64,000 nt of DNA. It comes from Sporopachydermia quercuum (lineage: Eukaryota > Ascomycota > Sporopachydermiomycetes > Sporopachydermiales > Sporopachydermiaceae). Below the pieces are notes generated by a model that searched no databases, was not told where the DNA came from, and saw only the letters and a program-made list of their open reading frames with translations. Both the position numbers and the translations under genes were made by a program. The stretch is from positions 310,001-374,000 of the forward strand of contig BCGN01000002.1 in NCBI GenBank assembly GCA_001599295.1, written 5' to 3'. Shown here one piece after another: positions 45,079 through 56,433 of the stretch; within the stretch, counting starts at the first letter, position 1, and every line of letters begins with the position of its first letter.

Positions 45079-46751
45079 TAGACAGAAATGGATTTATATA
45101 TTTTTGTGGTTTGCTTTCTGAGCGGGAGATGGAAATGAAGTTGGCAATTCTGATCTGCTGATAAAATCTGATAGTTCTCAGTAGCTGGAATAAGGAAAGA
45201 TATTTCTTTCCTTAATAAGGAAGAGTAGAAGAACTTACAGGAGGGCCTATTAGGGGGTCTAAAAGAGTATCTTCAGAGACACCTGTACATCAGACAGAAA
45301 ATATAATTGTCTTCAGAATGACCTTCAGATATCTAAGACATATCATTGATACTATTATGCGATGTGATATTAGACAGTAAATGCTACTTGATAAATGTAA
45401 TGGACAAGGTTTTGAGATCGCTTCAACAGAAAAATGATTGGATATTGTAAGAAAATTGAGTATATTTGTTATGGAAACTGAATAAGTCTACTTCATTCCT
45501 TTTACAAGCTTTCTTCCAAATTTTTCTGATAGTAGAGTGAAAGTAAAGGCGGCTTTCTCCTGGTTCACTACAATAACTGTCCGAGGAAATACCTAGAAAA
45601 TGTCCGTTCAACAGAGTTGTGGTCGGTGATGGGAGCAAAATATGAATGAACCTAACTAAACGAGAGGGTTCAATTGAGCTAAAACTCATACACGTCTATA
45701 TCGACATGAGGGAAGGCTAAGCCATAAAAACCAATAAGCAAGAAGAGCAGAAGTAACCATATATGTCCTGAAAACTTGTTCTTCTCAATAAGCTGATCAC
45801 CAAACTGATAGTTAGTTTCTTTGCGACTTTGGACAGTGTGATGTGGTTCTCATTTTGTTCCAAGAATAACCAACCACTAACTTGATCTCAATTGATATTC
45901 CAGTTTCATTTTCGCGAAAGAAGTCGATAATTACAGTGTTCATTTTTCACCCAAACGACATACCAAACTGCTTCAGAACAAAGTAAAATTCTTGAGAACT
46001 AATTAATTCCTTAGATTGGGATTAGCTCATTCTTTATACTTGAAGCTAATAATTTTCATCCAATTACTCTGTAAGCTAATTTAATACATACATTTATAAC
46101 TACTTTGGAACTACTTTGGATTATGAAATAGTGGTTCTGGTCGCGTTGATACTCCTAGAGTATTCCCCCTGGCGAGTTTAAGGTTATTCTGAACTTTAAT
46201 TTCATGATTTTACTCTAAATTTAAAGTTTCGAAGAAGCTCAGACACTCAGTTCCAACATTCTCTTTCCATACAAACATAGGTGTGGTCGATCCATGAACG
46301 TTCCAATAAAAAAGAAAAAGCGTTTCTAATTTATGTTTACATATATGTATCTTCTATAGCACTTTGGGTGTATTTCAAAGCTTCTTTATGATTTTTTTTT
46401 AGTTATGACGAAAAGGTGAAACTTGGTATTGAAATTTTCATCATAGAAAACTTATCTAGATCGACGGTTACTTTTCCATCTAACTGATAGTAATATAAGA
46501 AGTATATATATATATGGTTTAGTCCCAGGAGAGCAGACTTGGAGAAGCAACAGATTCTCAAACTCAACAACATTAGCACTAGTTAGTACTGACAATATTT
46601 GCCTATTGCTTTTACCAGTATTAGGGAGTTTGTTGTCTTGTTGGCCATCAAAGAAATACACCAGCTGGTGAATATATTGAAACACAATCCAACAAAAGGA
46701 GACTGTATATTCATTGCAATCAGCTTCTGAGAAAATTACCATCTTTATAAA
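45079..46751. other. Divergent promoter region HPR1/GPI protein
   Basis: 1.7 kb. It contains a TA run at about 46502-46515 and an unassigned minus-strand frame (45689-45423). No gene or RNA is supported. Confidence 0.5.
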
Positions 46752-47249
46752 ATGTTTTATTTTCCCATAGTTCTTATCTCTGCTTTCCTTTTGGGGTCAG
46801 CGTTTGCTGAGGCATCAGAACCTGCGGTTCTTACTGACACCCAGTCTTTTGCTGCTGCTGGAACTGTGTCTGTTCTATCATTGCTGACTGCGTTGAATAC
46901 TGTCCCAACTGCTTTGAGTAGTAATGACAATACTGATGAAACTAATAACGAAATACAGACATCGGAATCAAGCCCTCTATTAGAAAGTGCAAACAGCGTG
47001 ATAACTCTTCATGGTTTAGAAGGGCCATTTATCACATCAAGCCAACCTATAAACAGTACTAATATCACTGTTACTTCATATCAAGAAACTGGTACCACAT
47101 TGGAAACGTTGGTGTCTTCTACATCGTCAACTGGTTTTAGTCAGACGGTGAACAATGCAACAACTCATGAGGGAGGAGCTGCAAGCTCTAAAGACAGATC
47201 TACGGGAGCTTATATGTTATGTTTTGGGTTGATGGCATTCTTGATATAA
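46752..47249 (+). CDS. Small GPI-anchor-like secreted protein
   Basis: 165 residues, no family recognised. A clear signal peptide (MFYFPIVLISAFLLGSAFAE) is followed by a Ser/Thr-rich body with N-glycosylation sequons (N-S-T, N-I-T, N-A-T), no Cys until the tail, and a C-terminal pattern of small residues then a hydrophobic end (STGAYMLCFGLMAFLI), which fits a GPI-anchor signal. It is probably a cell-wall or plasma-membrane surface protein of the kind common in yeasts. Function cannot be told from sequence. Confidence 0.75.
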   Translation: MFYFPIVLISAFLLGSAFAEASEPAVLTDTQSFAAAGTVSVLSLLTALNTVPTALSSNDNTDETNNEIQTSESSPLLESANSVITLHGLEGPFITSSQPINSTNITVTSYQETGTTLETLVSSTSSTGFSQTVNNATTHEGGAASSKDRSTGAYMLCFGLMAFLI

Positions 47250-49175
47250 TACAAAAATAAGGATGATATTGATACGTGAAGTTTTTGGGTTATAAAAAAA
47301 GGATTATGAAATATGTAAGAATTTGTTATAGGTTTAATGAATAAATAGTAGACAATATGTGGAATTGGTCTAAAAATAAAAGCTGTAAATAACGAAACTC
47401 ATTCAATCTCGAGACCTATAAAAAATACAAGCTATCCCACCATCCATTTTTCAGGCAAAGTAACGGCAGAAGGAGTTTATCACAAAATAAGCTTGCAGTA
47501 TCAGGAACGATTTCTCTATTAGGTTTCAGGTACTAAAAAAAAAACCAAAAATAGTATACAAAGTTTTTTTGTCATGCAGGTACTAAAGTTTAATTTACTT
47601 TTCACTTGTTTCATTGATAACGAAACAAATATGATGAAATAGTAATTAAATATAATATTAGATCTGATTAATCAGTTAAGAACTTCATAATTAACTGAAA
47701 TATAACAATGGTAATTTTGAATTATGCCGTGGACATTGCAAAGTAATGTTTACATGAAACATAGTGGTGATCCGCCCTTGTACCCAGGTTTGTGTACAAA
47801 TTTCTAAATATAATGCTTTTATTTTCTATTGCTTGGAATGGCCTTGTTTGGGTAGTAGTTTGATCCTCCCTATCCTCTTCCTGTTGGCACGATAAGAATT
47901 TTAGGGAATGAAATGACTATTTTACTAGTTTGAATGTTGAAAACACAATTGTGAATGTCAGGAATCTCCCCTTTATATCCAAACATCCTACCTTAATCAA
48001 GGGCTTGGTTGAGCATTTTATTGTTATTTCTTGCAGAGATTTATGTCTCCAACAATGTTAAACTGAACTGTAAGCAATCTATTAATCTATTGAAACGAGC
48101 AGACGAGTTGTTGGTACTTACAATTTAGTAATAAGGAAGCTATGAAGCTACTGGGTGGCGTACGGGCCTAATGAACCATTTTAACGTTGAAGTCAAGAGC
48201 TCGTCTCTTCGCACAAACAATTTCTGAATGGTTCTAATCAGGACTCCGAGGAGTACACAGTTGTATGTTTGCTCTAGAATAAATCTAGCCCTATTACAAT
48301 TAAAACTGAATGCCTCAATTTGTTCAGTATACAGGAAAGCTTCGATCGACTTCCTATCATATTTTATTTTTCCTATGTTTCAAGCCTTAGATCTATTCTT
48401 CCGAGGTAATCATAACAGTATGTCTTAACAAACGATAATGATACTTTGGAATAATAAGGTAAGATCTTGAATGGTCAATGAGTATGTATCAACCAATAAG
48501 ATATAAATAGTCATTGAAGATATGGGATAAATCAAGAATAAAGCAAATTCACATAATGCTTTTACTCCATCCTGCTTTTACTCCATTAAAAAAAGAAACA
48601 GGGGAGGATCACAGCGGCAGAGCACTGTTTACCACCACGATCTGATACACATCCATTCATGTTAATGTTATAGAACTACGACATGAAAATCTCAATTATA
48701 ATTAAATCAAATGCTTCTGGAGGAAATAAATCATTCCCTATTCACGGTGCTCTATACAGTTTAGCTGAGCAAATGATATTGAGCCAACTAAACCCGAACG
48801 AAGCCTATTAGTTGAAATCCAGTTTAGCGACTACGTAATTTCACATAACCTCCAAAATTTAACGTTTGAAACGTTTTTAAGGTTTCGTTTTACGGCATTT
48901 AATCAGGAACCGGAACTTTAAGCGCATTTTGATATGAGCTTAAATAGAGCGCTCTGTTTTTCAATCTCCATCATAATACTATCTATCCTGTGTATCGGCA
49001 ACTCAATGTTCTTATCATATAAGTTCTTTTTGTTTTACTTTTAAATGTCCTCAAATTTGAAAAGTGCTATAGACAGACAGCTAGCTAATCCATTTCATCA
49101 TTACACATGTTTTCTGCACCTTCTTCTAATTACATGGCTTCTCTCATCATTTGCTTCCTTTATTCCTCCGTTCTA
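47250..49175. other. Convergent intergenic region GPI protein/TRF4
   Basis: 1.9 kb of AT-rich sequence between two 3' ends. A short direct duplication of GCTTTTACTCCAT lies at about 48558-48588. No convincing frame or RNA gene is present. Confidence 0.5.
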
Positions 49176-51503
49176 TTACAGACCACCAGCTTTTCCTATC
49201 CAGTACTTGCGCTTTTGTATCGCGTTCAGAGACCTTGTACGACTTTCACTATCATCATCATCATTATTACTGACATCTCTGCTTACATCCTTTCGCAAAG
49301 GAGATGATTTTTCATCTTCTGTTAGATTCATTATCTCATTCATACGATCAGCTTTATTTTTGGTCTCTTCAGGTTTGGTTGCTCTTATTTTCGCGACTTT
49401 TTTTCCTTCCTTTACTTTTGCTGTATTTTCCTTTGTTCGGTTGATGTAATCAGTCTGTGTTTCTTCATGCGAATCATCTGATAAATCACCACCATGTAAA
49501 TCGAAATGTAACTCTACACCGGGTATCTCATCATATGTATCATGGTATACATGATCAGATCTATTTCGATCCTCATCTTCTTCTGTGACAGTTCCACTCG
49601 TTTCCCAAGCATCAGTTGCCTTTACAGCCTCGTTCACAACTATTGCTCTATGATCTTCAAACGTCCGTTGAGGCCCTCTAAGCTTGATTATATGTCCTAA
49701 TAACGACTGTCCTTTACGTTCTTTGTATGTCTTATAGTGCATTTCATAGCTTCTATTCGTCAAAAGCTCATAAGCACCACCAAGGGCTTTTTTAATATTG
49801 GGCATGTTGAATGAACCTTTTGTTAGATTGTTCTCGCGATCGGATGGATCTCTGATAGCTAAGAAGAATGATCGGCGATTCTGCAAAGCTGGTTCATCAT
49901 CTTTATTTACATAGCCAATGAAATCATCTTCTACGACAATTCCAAGGTTATCATAACCAAAATTCCGTCCATAGAGTTCAAAAAACTCAATCAACAGTAC
50001 TCCTAGGTTATCTTCGGCATCGATAGAACCAGATGCCAGTCTTGGGTGCAGTCTGAAAAAAGAGTACACCATGCAAATCACAGCATACCCTCCTAATCCT
50101 CCAGTATGCACATCGTTTAGTTTTCTGGTAGCGAAAAACTGTTTGATAATCAGTACTAATTCCCTGAGTCCCGGTGTCTCTTTCAACCATCTTCTGATCC
50201 TAATGGCAGAATCAACACCATTGACCTTTTCAAATGACACATCTACCTTCACGCCGCTTTTTGCTTCGACAAACTTGATGATAGGTACTTTTGCTTTAGC
50301 TATTACTTCCACCCTATTAGCAATACCAGTATTACGGAAATGGGCCGATAGGTTGTATAGTGAAGACCTTGTAGCATATTTCCCTCTCTTCGATATAACA
50401 ACGACGTCAATATCAGATCCCGGGAGATACAAATCAGTAGCAAATGAACCAAATACATGAGCAGTAGCATCAGGCCATAGCCTGTTAACTGATTCTTTGA
50501 TTCTTCTTACTGCGCTATTACGATTGGTGATCTCTTCTTTGCTAGGGGAAATGTACCTGACAAAGTCTTTGATTTCTGACGTTAGCCAATCAGCAACTTC
50601 TTTCTGTTTATGATGAGATCTTTGTTTTACCCAGTGAAACTCTGAGTTTGGAGATAATTCATCATCAGACTCTTCATACAAATGTCTCCCCGTAGTATTG
50701 TTAGTAACATCAGATGTGTTTCTTGCTGACCCAGGAGACCCCTTAGCAGTAGCAGTAGGAACGCCAGAATCATCGTCAGAAAAGTCGAAAGCAATGAAAT
50801 CATCATTATTAGCGGAGATTTTGTTTCCTTTTGCTGGTTTTGTTTCTGAAATAGGTTCTTCGTGTGAAATTTCACTTATTTCGTCTTCGTCTGACGGAAT
50901 ATCAATGATAGTATCATTGTTAGTAATTATGACATCACTGTCGTTATCAGATCCTTTATCAGACTCATCCAATAGGATTATATCCTTGCTCGACCTTTTT
51001 TCTGCATTATATGTATCATCATCTCTGTCAGAGATTATATTTACATCAGAGAGATTGTCAGGTATGTCGATAAGAATATCGAACTGATTATTAGCATTGG
51101 GCTTGGGCAGTTCGGGTATCAGAGGAGCATTACCTTTTATATTTTTTCTGATTTTATTTTTCCTTTTATTGCTCAAATCTTTGTTCGTTTCTCCAGACGT
51201 AGAGTTCGTACTTTGTAGCCAATTCACATTCTTGCTTTTGGTTATTAAGTCTTCCTTCGTTTGGGCGATTTGAGCTTTACCCTTTCGTTGCTTTCTGCTT
51301 TTCTTCTGGATTTTATTTGCTTCTGATAGAGGTATCTCGTTCTCAATGTGATTTTTTTTCTTATCGTGCATGCTCTTCTTCTTCTGCTTCTTTTGGCTAC
51401 TGTTGAAGCTCTCATTATTTCTATACTTAGCTGTAGAATTAGATGTTGACGTTGAGAGTGAATTTGAACGCGATCTCGTGCGAGGTTTCTTGCTTTTCCC
51501 CAT
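49176..51503 (-). CDS. PAP2: Non-canonical poly(A) polymerase Trf4/Pap2 (TRAMP complex)
   Basis: 775 residues from ATG 51503; the frame is open further upstream but without an ATG. A long Lys/Ser/Asp-rich N-terminal third precedes the nucleotidyltransferase domain: VFGSFATDLYLPGSDIDVVV, with the two metal-binding Asp at about 362-364, and the third Asp in VKVDVSFEK (about 419). The PAP-associated domain follows (LGVLLIEFFELYGRNFGYDN). The C terminus is charged. Trf4 adds short oligo(A) tails to aberrant nuclear RNAs and hands them to the exosome with Air1/2 and Mtr4. Yeast Pap2 has 584 residues, so this one has unusually long tails on both sides. The domain order and the strong catalytic match leave little doubt. 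Confidence 0.94.
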   Translation of the reverse strand: MGKSKKPRTRSRSNSLSTSTSNSTAKYRNNESFNSSQKKQKKKSMHDKKKNHIENEIPLSEANKIQKKSRKQRKGKAQIAQTKEDLITKSKNVNWLQSTNSTSGETNKDLSNKRKNKIRKNIKGNAPLIPELPKPNANNQFDILIDIPDNLSDVNIISDRDDDTYNAEKRSSKDIILLDESDKGSDNDSDVIITNNDTIIDIPSDEDEISEISHEEPISETKPAKGNKISANNDDFIAFDFSDDDSGVPTATAKGSPGSARNTSDVTNNTTGRHLYEESDDELSPNSEFHWVKQRSHHKQKEVADWLTSEIKDFVRYISPSKEEITNRNSAVRRIKESVNRLWPDATAHVFGSFATDLYLPGSDIDVVVISKRGKYATRSSLYNLSAHFRNTGIANRVEVIAKAKVPIIKFVEAKSGVKVDVSFEKVNGVDSAIRIRRWLKETPGLRELVLIIKQFFATRKLNDVHTGGLGGYAVICMVYSFFRLHPRLASGSIDAEDNLGVLLIEFFELYGRNFGYDNLGIVVEDDFIGYVNKDDEPALQNRRSFFLAIRDPSDRENNLTKGSFNMPNIKKALGGAYELLTNRSYEMHYKTYKERKGQSLLGHIIKLRGPQRTFEDHRAIVVNEAVKATDAWETSGTVTEEDEDRNRSDHVYHDTYDEIPGVELHFDLHGGDLSDDSHEETQTDYINRTKENTAKVKEGKKVAKIRATKPEETKNKADRMNEIMNLTEDEKSSPLRKDVSRDVSNNDDDDSESRTRSLNAIQKRKYWIGKAGGL

Positions 51504-52461
51504 CTTATATTCTATGCTTTGCTGTTCGGTTATTATTTTGGATACCTGTCTAGTGCAAATGTAGTAGTTCTGTGGTAGACGCAAGTAGTGTTCTCTTTAA
51601 TTTTAATCTTTTTAGCAAGCTAAAGACCTTCGTAGTTACAATAGGAGTTCGGCTTTTCTTCGAAGTGAAGTGACTGTTTCAACAATTATAGTAGAGTATA
51701 TCCTTCCCCATAATATTAATAGTCTACCAGTTGCTTTGTAGGTATACCATTCAAAATCAAATGTGTTATCAAAATAGCGGTTTCTCCCTTATCTCCTACT
51801 CGTATAGCATATGCAATCTCAGATCAAAAAGTGGAGAGAATAGATAGTCTTGGTACTAGAATTAGGATTAGCCCTATCTTTTTAACAACTTTTCGTCGTG
51901 ATAAATGACTCCCACTAAATTGAATATAGCCTAGGATATTAGGCACTGACGGAATGCAATTTTGTTTATCTCTATTGTTTCTTTCTTCAGGCCATGTTTC
52001 CTCTTATGTTTCCTCCTACACTTATTGATTCCTTACTGTACCACACAGGTTATAAATTTTTTTTTTTATCATTGAAAGTAAGTGCTGATAATGGTATGTA
52101 AGAACCCCAGATTACGTGATCTTATTTTATTATAGTTTCTTGTTTTGTGATTATGTAATCGTTATGGTATCTTTGTGACCCCAGATTATGGCCCTTGTGG
52201 AAACATATGCAGATGATCCGAGCCACAAAATGATTGTTGAAGTGGACAGAAGCTCAAGGGAAGAACAGACTCGACCAATAAAAGTAACATGGATATTATA
52301 AAGAGAATAAATCCATCAGAGAACAAATGCGCTAGAGGGTGATTGTAGTCTGGTTATTCATACTCGTAAAAATTCAATAAACGGTATCATAGAGGTTCAC
52401 TGCGAACTCTTATCTGGTATTTTATTTTGAAACATTATACGATGATCTAGAAATCCAAAAA
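51504..52461. other. Divergent promoter region TRF4/IKS1
   Basis: 958 bases. Two copies of CCCCAGATTA (about 52107 and 52180) lie 70-odd bases apart. No gene is seen. Confidence 0.5.
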
Positions 52462-54507
52462 ATGTCGATTGTTCTGTACAACCAAGTGATTGACCAGCGA
52501 AACCCGAACCTCAGCATTGTACTGTAAGTCAAGTACACTTGCTTGAAGGAGTTTGCTCAAAGCGATGATTTTGCTTTCAAATTCATTCAAACTCATTTTT
52601 TTCAGACCCATTGATACAAGGAGCTACCAACGGTCACTAACATTGAGACTAGGAGAGATGATTCTAAAGGAGCACTTGTCGTTTACGACAAAGAATCCAA
52701 ACAACTATCCATAGTCAAAGACTATCAAAAGCCCGCCACGAACGAACTACTAATCTCAAACAAAGCATTTGCCTACTCCAACCAGAACCAGAAGGATGAT
52801 CTGACATTGGCTTTAACAAAAACCAGATCACATCCTGGTACATTCCCGAGCTATAATAATGTGATTATATGTGATAATTGCGGACATATTATACCCGGCC
52901 CAAACGCTTTCGACTCACGAGATGTTCCAGATGAAAATACCACCGAAGATATGGCACCCAACAAAATTGCTTACTTAGGTGATAACAACCATATGGCTCT
53001 GGATACGGTAAAGTATATTGATGCCGATTATTTCAGTCTTCTCGAGGTTGACAAAGACAGAGAAGGCANCAAAAGTGAAGAAGATGACAACAAATATAGC
53101 GACAATGGGATCTCTCTTACTGCATTCTCTCAAGGATATTTTGACCAGTTCTTTGTTACCAAATCATTTCTGGGAAGGGGATCTAGAGGCTCAGTATACT
53201 CGGTAGAGCATATACTCGATGGTGTATCACTAGGTGATTTTGCCCTGAAGAAAGTTCCGATTGGCAATGATCATCAATGGCTTAAAAAAGTACTTAGAGA
53301 GGTCAACTTACTTAGAAATCTATCACATCCTAATCTTGTGAGCTACAATCATGTCTGGCTGGAATACTCTAAAGTAACTGAATTTGGACCCGAGGTCCCT
53401 TGCGCATTCATATTACAAGAATTTTGTGGAGGTGGAACTGTTGAAGATCTTGTGTGCTCTCTGTCAAACCCAGACGACGGTCATTTATCACCTGAGGAAA
53501 TAAAGGCACGGTTTAGAAAAAACAGGATATCGGGGAGCAAGATGTTCAACAAGCCTGGGAGATTACTGAACTTCCAAGAAATCAAATCAATATTCAAAGA
53601 CATAACGGAAGGTGTGAACGAGCTCCATAAGAACCAAATAGTCCACCGTGATCTGAAACCTTCCAATTGTCTTCTAATGACACCTTTCGACCCTGAAAGA
53701 CCAAATGATAGTTTCCCCACCGTTTTGGTGAGTGATTTTGGCGAAGGACAGATTGAAGGGGACCTACGCACAGCAACTGGTTCCACAGGTACACTGGAAT
53801 ACACAGCACCAGAAACATTTAAAAGAGTCAACGGAGTTTTAACTCAATTTACTAAGAAATCTGATGTCTTCTCTCTTGGTATGATTTTACATTTTCTATG
53901 TTTTGGCAAACTTCCTTATAAACATCGACCTACTGAATTCGATGAACTGCGAAGAGAAATTATTAGCTTTTCTTATACGATATCTAAAAGCAAACCAAGA
54001 ACTGATTTACCAATCCAAATCCATGAGCTGTTAGGTAAGATGCTTTCCAAGCGACCTAGTGATAGACCAGACACAGAGTATATATTGAGTGTCATGGAAG
54101 ATTTTGATCGTATATCAACAGTGTCAGAATCTCCAGCTTTCTCGTCCCTCGAAAATTCTGAAGATGAAATGGTTGACGGAGCATCGGAAGAGTTAATTTC
54201 ATATGTTCCTCAATTGACATATGATGTGAAGAAAAAGTCTTTTTTTAATACATCTACTATCCCTTTGCTTAAGATCATGTTCATATGGATGATGTCATTG
54301 ATAAAGCTCGGATTGTTCTATTTATTAATAAAGATCGACAGCATCCAACTGAAATCTCCTATTATATCAGGAATTCCATTTCTGCTAGGAATGGAATTTA
54401 GAGAAAGCCTCTACAGATATAACTATAGATTAAGTGCACTAACGACATTGTTACTGTTACTGTCATATTTCTACTTTTCCAGAGAGATCGAGATCATTCA
54501 CGTATAG
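52462..54507 (+). CDS. IKS1: Iks1-like protein kinase
   Basis: Two exons, 52462-52523 and 52653-54507, join to 638 residues (yeast Iks1 has about 667). Exon 1 encodes MSIVLYNQVIDQRNPNLSIV. It was added because the exon 2 frame has no ATG near its start, a GTAAGT follows exon 1, and a CACTAAC branch site sits 12 bases before an in-phase AG. A putative zinc-binding C-x-x-C (IICDNCG) precedes the kinase domain: glycine loop GRGSRGSVYSVEH, ATP Lys in FALKKV, catalytic HRDLKPSN with Asp354, and DFG in SDFGEG. After the kinase come two hydrophobic segments near the C terminus, as in Iks1, suggesting membrane association. The cellular role of Iks1 is poorly known. An N at 53069 hides one residue. 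Confidence 0.9.
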
Positions 54508-54850
54508 AAGGAGAAGGGACAGCAATACGAATATAGGAAAGAAGATATTTATGCAGAACTTTGGAAAGGTTATCTAGTTTTTAAGTAAGAAAATGCACAC
54601 GGAATAAATCAAAGAATACGGATAGTAATTGAACAGAAAAGTCAGACGGTAAATAGCCAGAAAATGTTAATCATACGCTTTATCATAGAAAAAACCTCAC
54701 ATGTGTTCAGCAACCATCAAAACAAACACATTCTTTCATTCAGCTTCAATAAAAATATTCTTATTATACATGACAATGACTACACGAGGCTAACCAAAGT
54801 CGGTGTGTGTTTCCATCTACCCATATTCCCTACTCACCATCCCAAACATA
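54508..54850. other. Convergent intergenic region IKS1/Rab5
   Basis: 343 bases with no feature seen. Confidence 0.6.
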
Positions 54851-55784
54851 TCAACATGCACACGATTGTTTTCCATCAGGTCCGTTGCTCGGCTGCTGTA
54901 GCTCAATTCCTGAAGCATTCTTACTTTGATCTGCTATAGCCTTATCCAATGGCAATGCATTAGCTATACGTTTGAAAAGGGATTGAATACCGACTCCTGA
55001 CTTGGCAGAACACTCATAAAATAGTAGATTGTTTTCCAAGCAGTAACGTTCTGCCTCCGTTTTATCTACATCTCGCATGGACTCTAAATCTATCTTATTT
55101 CCCACTAATGCAATTACCAAATTGGACTTCCTTGAAGAAAGTTTCAATTCATTCACCCAGCTTTGAGCTCTTGAAAAAGAAAACATCTGAGTTATATCAT
55201 ACACAACTATTGCTACGTCAGCATTTCTATAATACATCGGTGCTAAACTTTTGTATCTTTCCTGTCCCGCAGTATCCCAGATCTCAAATTTAATAGTCGT
55301 GTTATCATCTATCTGAAATTTGTGGGTTACGAATGCTGCGCCAATTGTTGATTCTCGTAATTCATCGAACTTGTTCTGATACACGGTTAGAGCACTTGGA
55401 ACAAATAATGAAACAGGGTAACACTAGTAAATATGTTATCATTTTCCAATAGAAGAGGGCTAGATAGTTTGCTTTATACTTACTTTGGCGAAACGTAGGA
55501 CCATAGAGCTCTAAACAACGAATTGTTAGTAGAAAATAAAGGAGTCTTGCTCATATAACTATTGACGTATCACAATTCCAGAGTACCTAAAAGAAGACAA
55601 AGGCTGACTTGAATCCACAAAAAGGTTACTAGTCCTTCTAATATTGCACTCAAAATTTCCTGTCCTTTGCTTCATAATATTCAAAAATCACAATACATAC
55701 CTTTCCTACTGCAGACTCCCCTAGCAGAACAACTTTGAACTGTGCAAACCGTTCGGCGGCATTGCTATTATTCGAAGAAGACAT
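54851..55784 (-). CDS. Rab5-family GTPase (Vps21/Ypt52/Ypt53 type)
   Basis: Three exons, 55784-55701, 55510-55484 and 55375-54851, join to 211 residues; yeast Vps21 has 210. Exon 1 holds the P-loop GESAVGK at 22-28. Exon 2 is only 27 bases and supplies SSMVLRFAK. Exon 3 starts NKFDELRESTIGAAF and carries WDTAGQER, NKID, ECSAK and the prenylation end CAC. Without the micro-exon the P-loop would be broken. Introns of 190 and 108 bases have donors GTATGT and GTAAGT, branch sites TACTAAC and CTCTAAC. Rab5 proteins control traffic to and fusion of early endosomes. The gene cannot be assigned to one of the three yeast paralogues without a tree. Confidence 0.95.
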
Positions 55785-56433
55785 TATGAAGACTTCAATT
55801 ATGTCATGTAATAACAACGGCCTATTCAAAAGATTATCCTATTATCAGTATCTCTATACGGACAATTCAAGTTTTAACTGGCTGATTTGTTTCTTGTTTT
55901 AGCTTTCTGGCCCGGTTGCAAAAGTTATGAAGTTGTCTGTATATACTCCCTACAAAATAACAAAGAGATACGAATCTTGATAAATGTAACAGATGAAANA
56001 TCTCAAAAAACTAAAACACGGAAGAGTTAGTCAAAAGTACATCACATAACTTACTCAAGTATAATTACGGTAGCAATAGGATATCAATCAGGGTTGAAGG
56101 CAATGAGATTGATAATACATTGATTGCAAATTGATAAAGAGTAGTATCAAGGGGAGAAAGCTGGAGATTAGGGATGAAATGATAAGATAATTAATTACAT
56201 AATCAAAAAGATAACATATTTGAGTTGGAAATTAGTTAAAGTTTGAATTTAGAGTTCACAAACTTCATGCGTTTACAGTGAATGTAGCTGAATCTTCATG
56301 TTTTTAAGAAAGTGAAATTATTCATGTTCTTGATCTTGAATTACTGATGAACAATGAATGTTGAGTGTTGATTGAAGGAAAGAAAAAAGAGAGGCCTTCT
56401 TGCCATGTAGTCAGAGCCAAATAATGGTCAAAA
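55785..56433. other. Intergenic region Rab5/POL31
   Basis: 649 bases between the Rab5 start and the POL31 stop, both on the minus strand. It holds the Rab5 promoter. One N at 55999. Nothing else seen. Confidence 0.6.

Noticed and set aside
52605-52652. Acceptor TTTCAG at 52605 for the IKS1 intron
   Set aside because: It joins exon 1 to a frame that soon meets a stop; the AG at 52651-52652, 12 bases after CACTAAC, restores the kinase frame.
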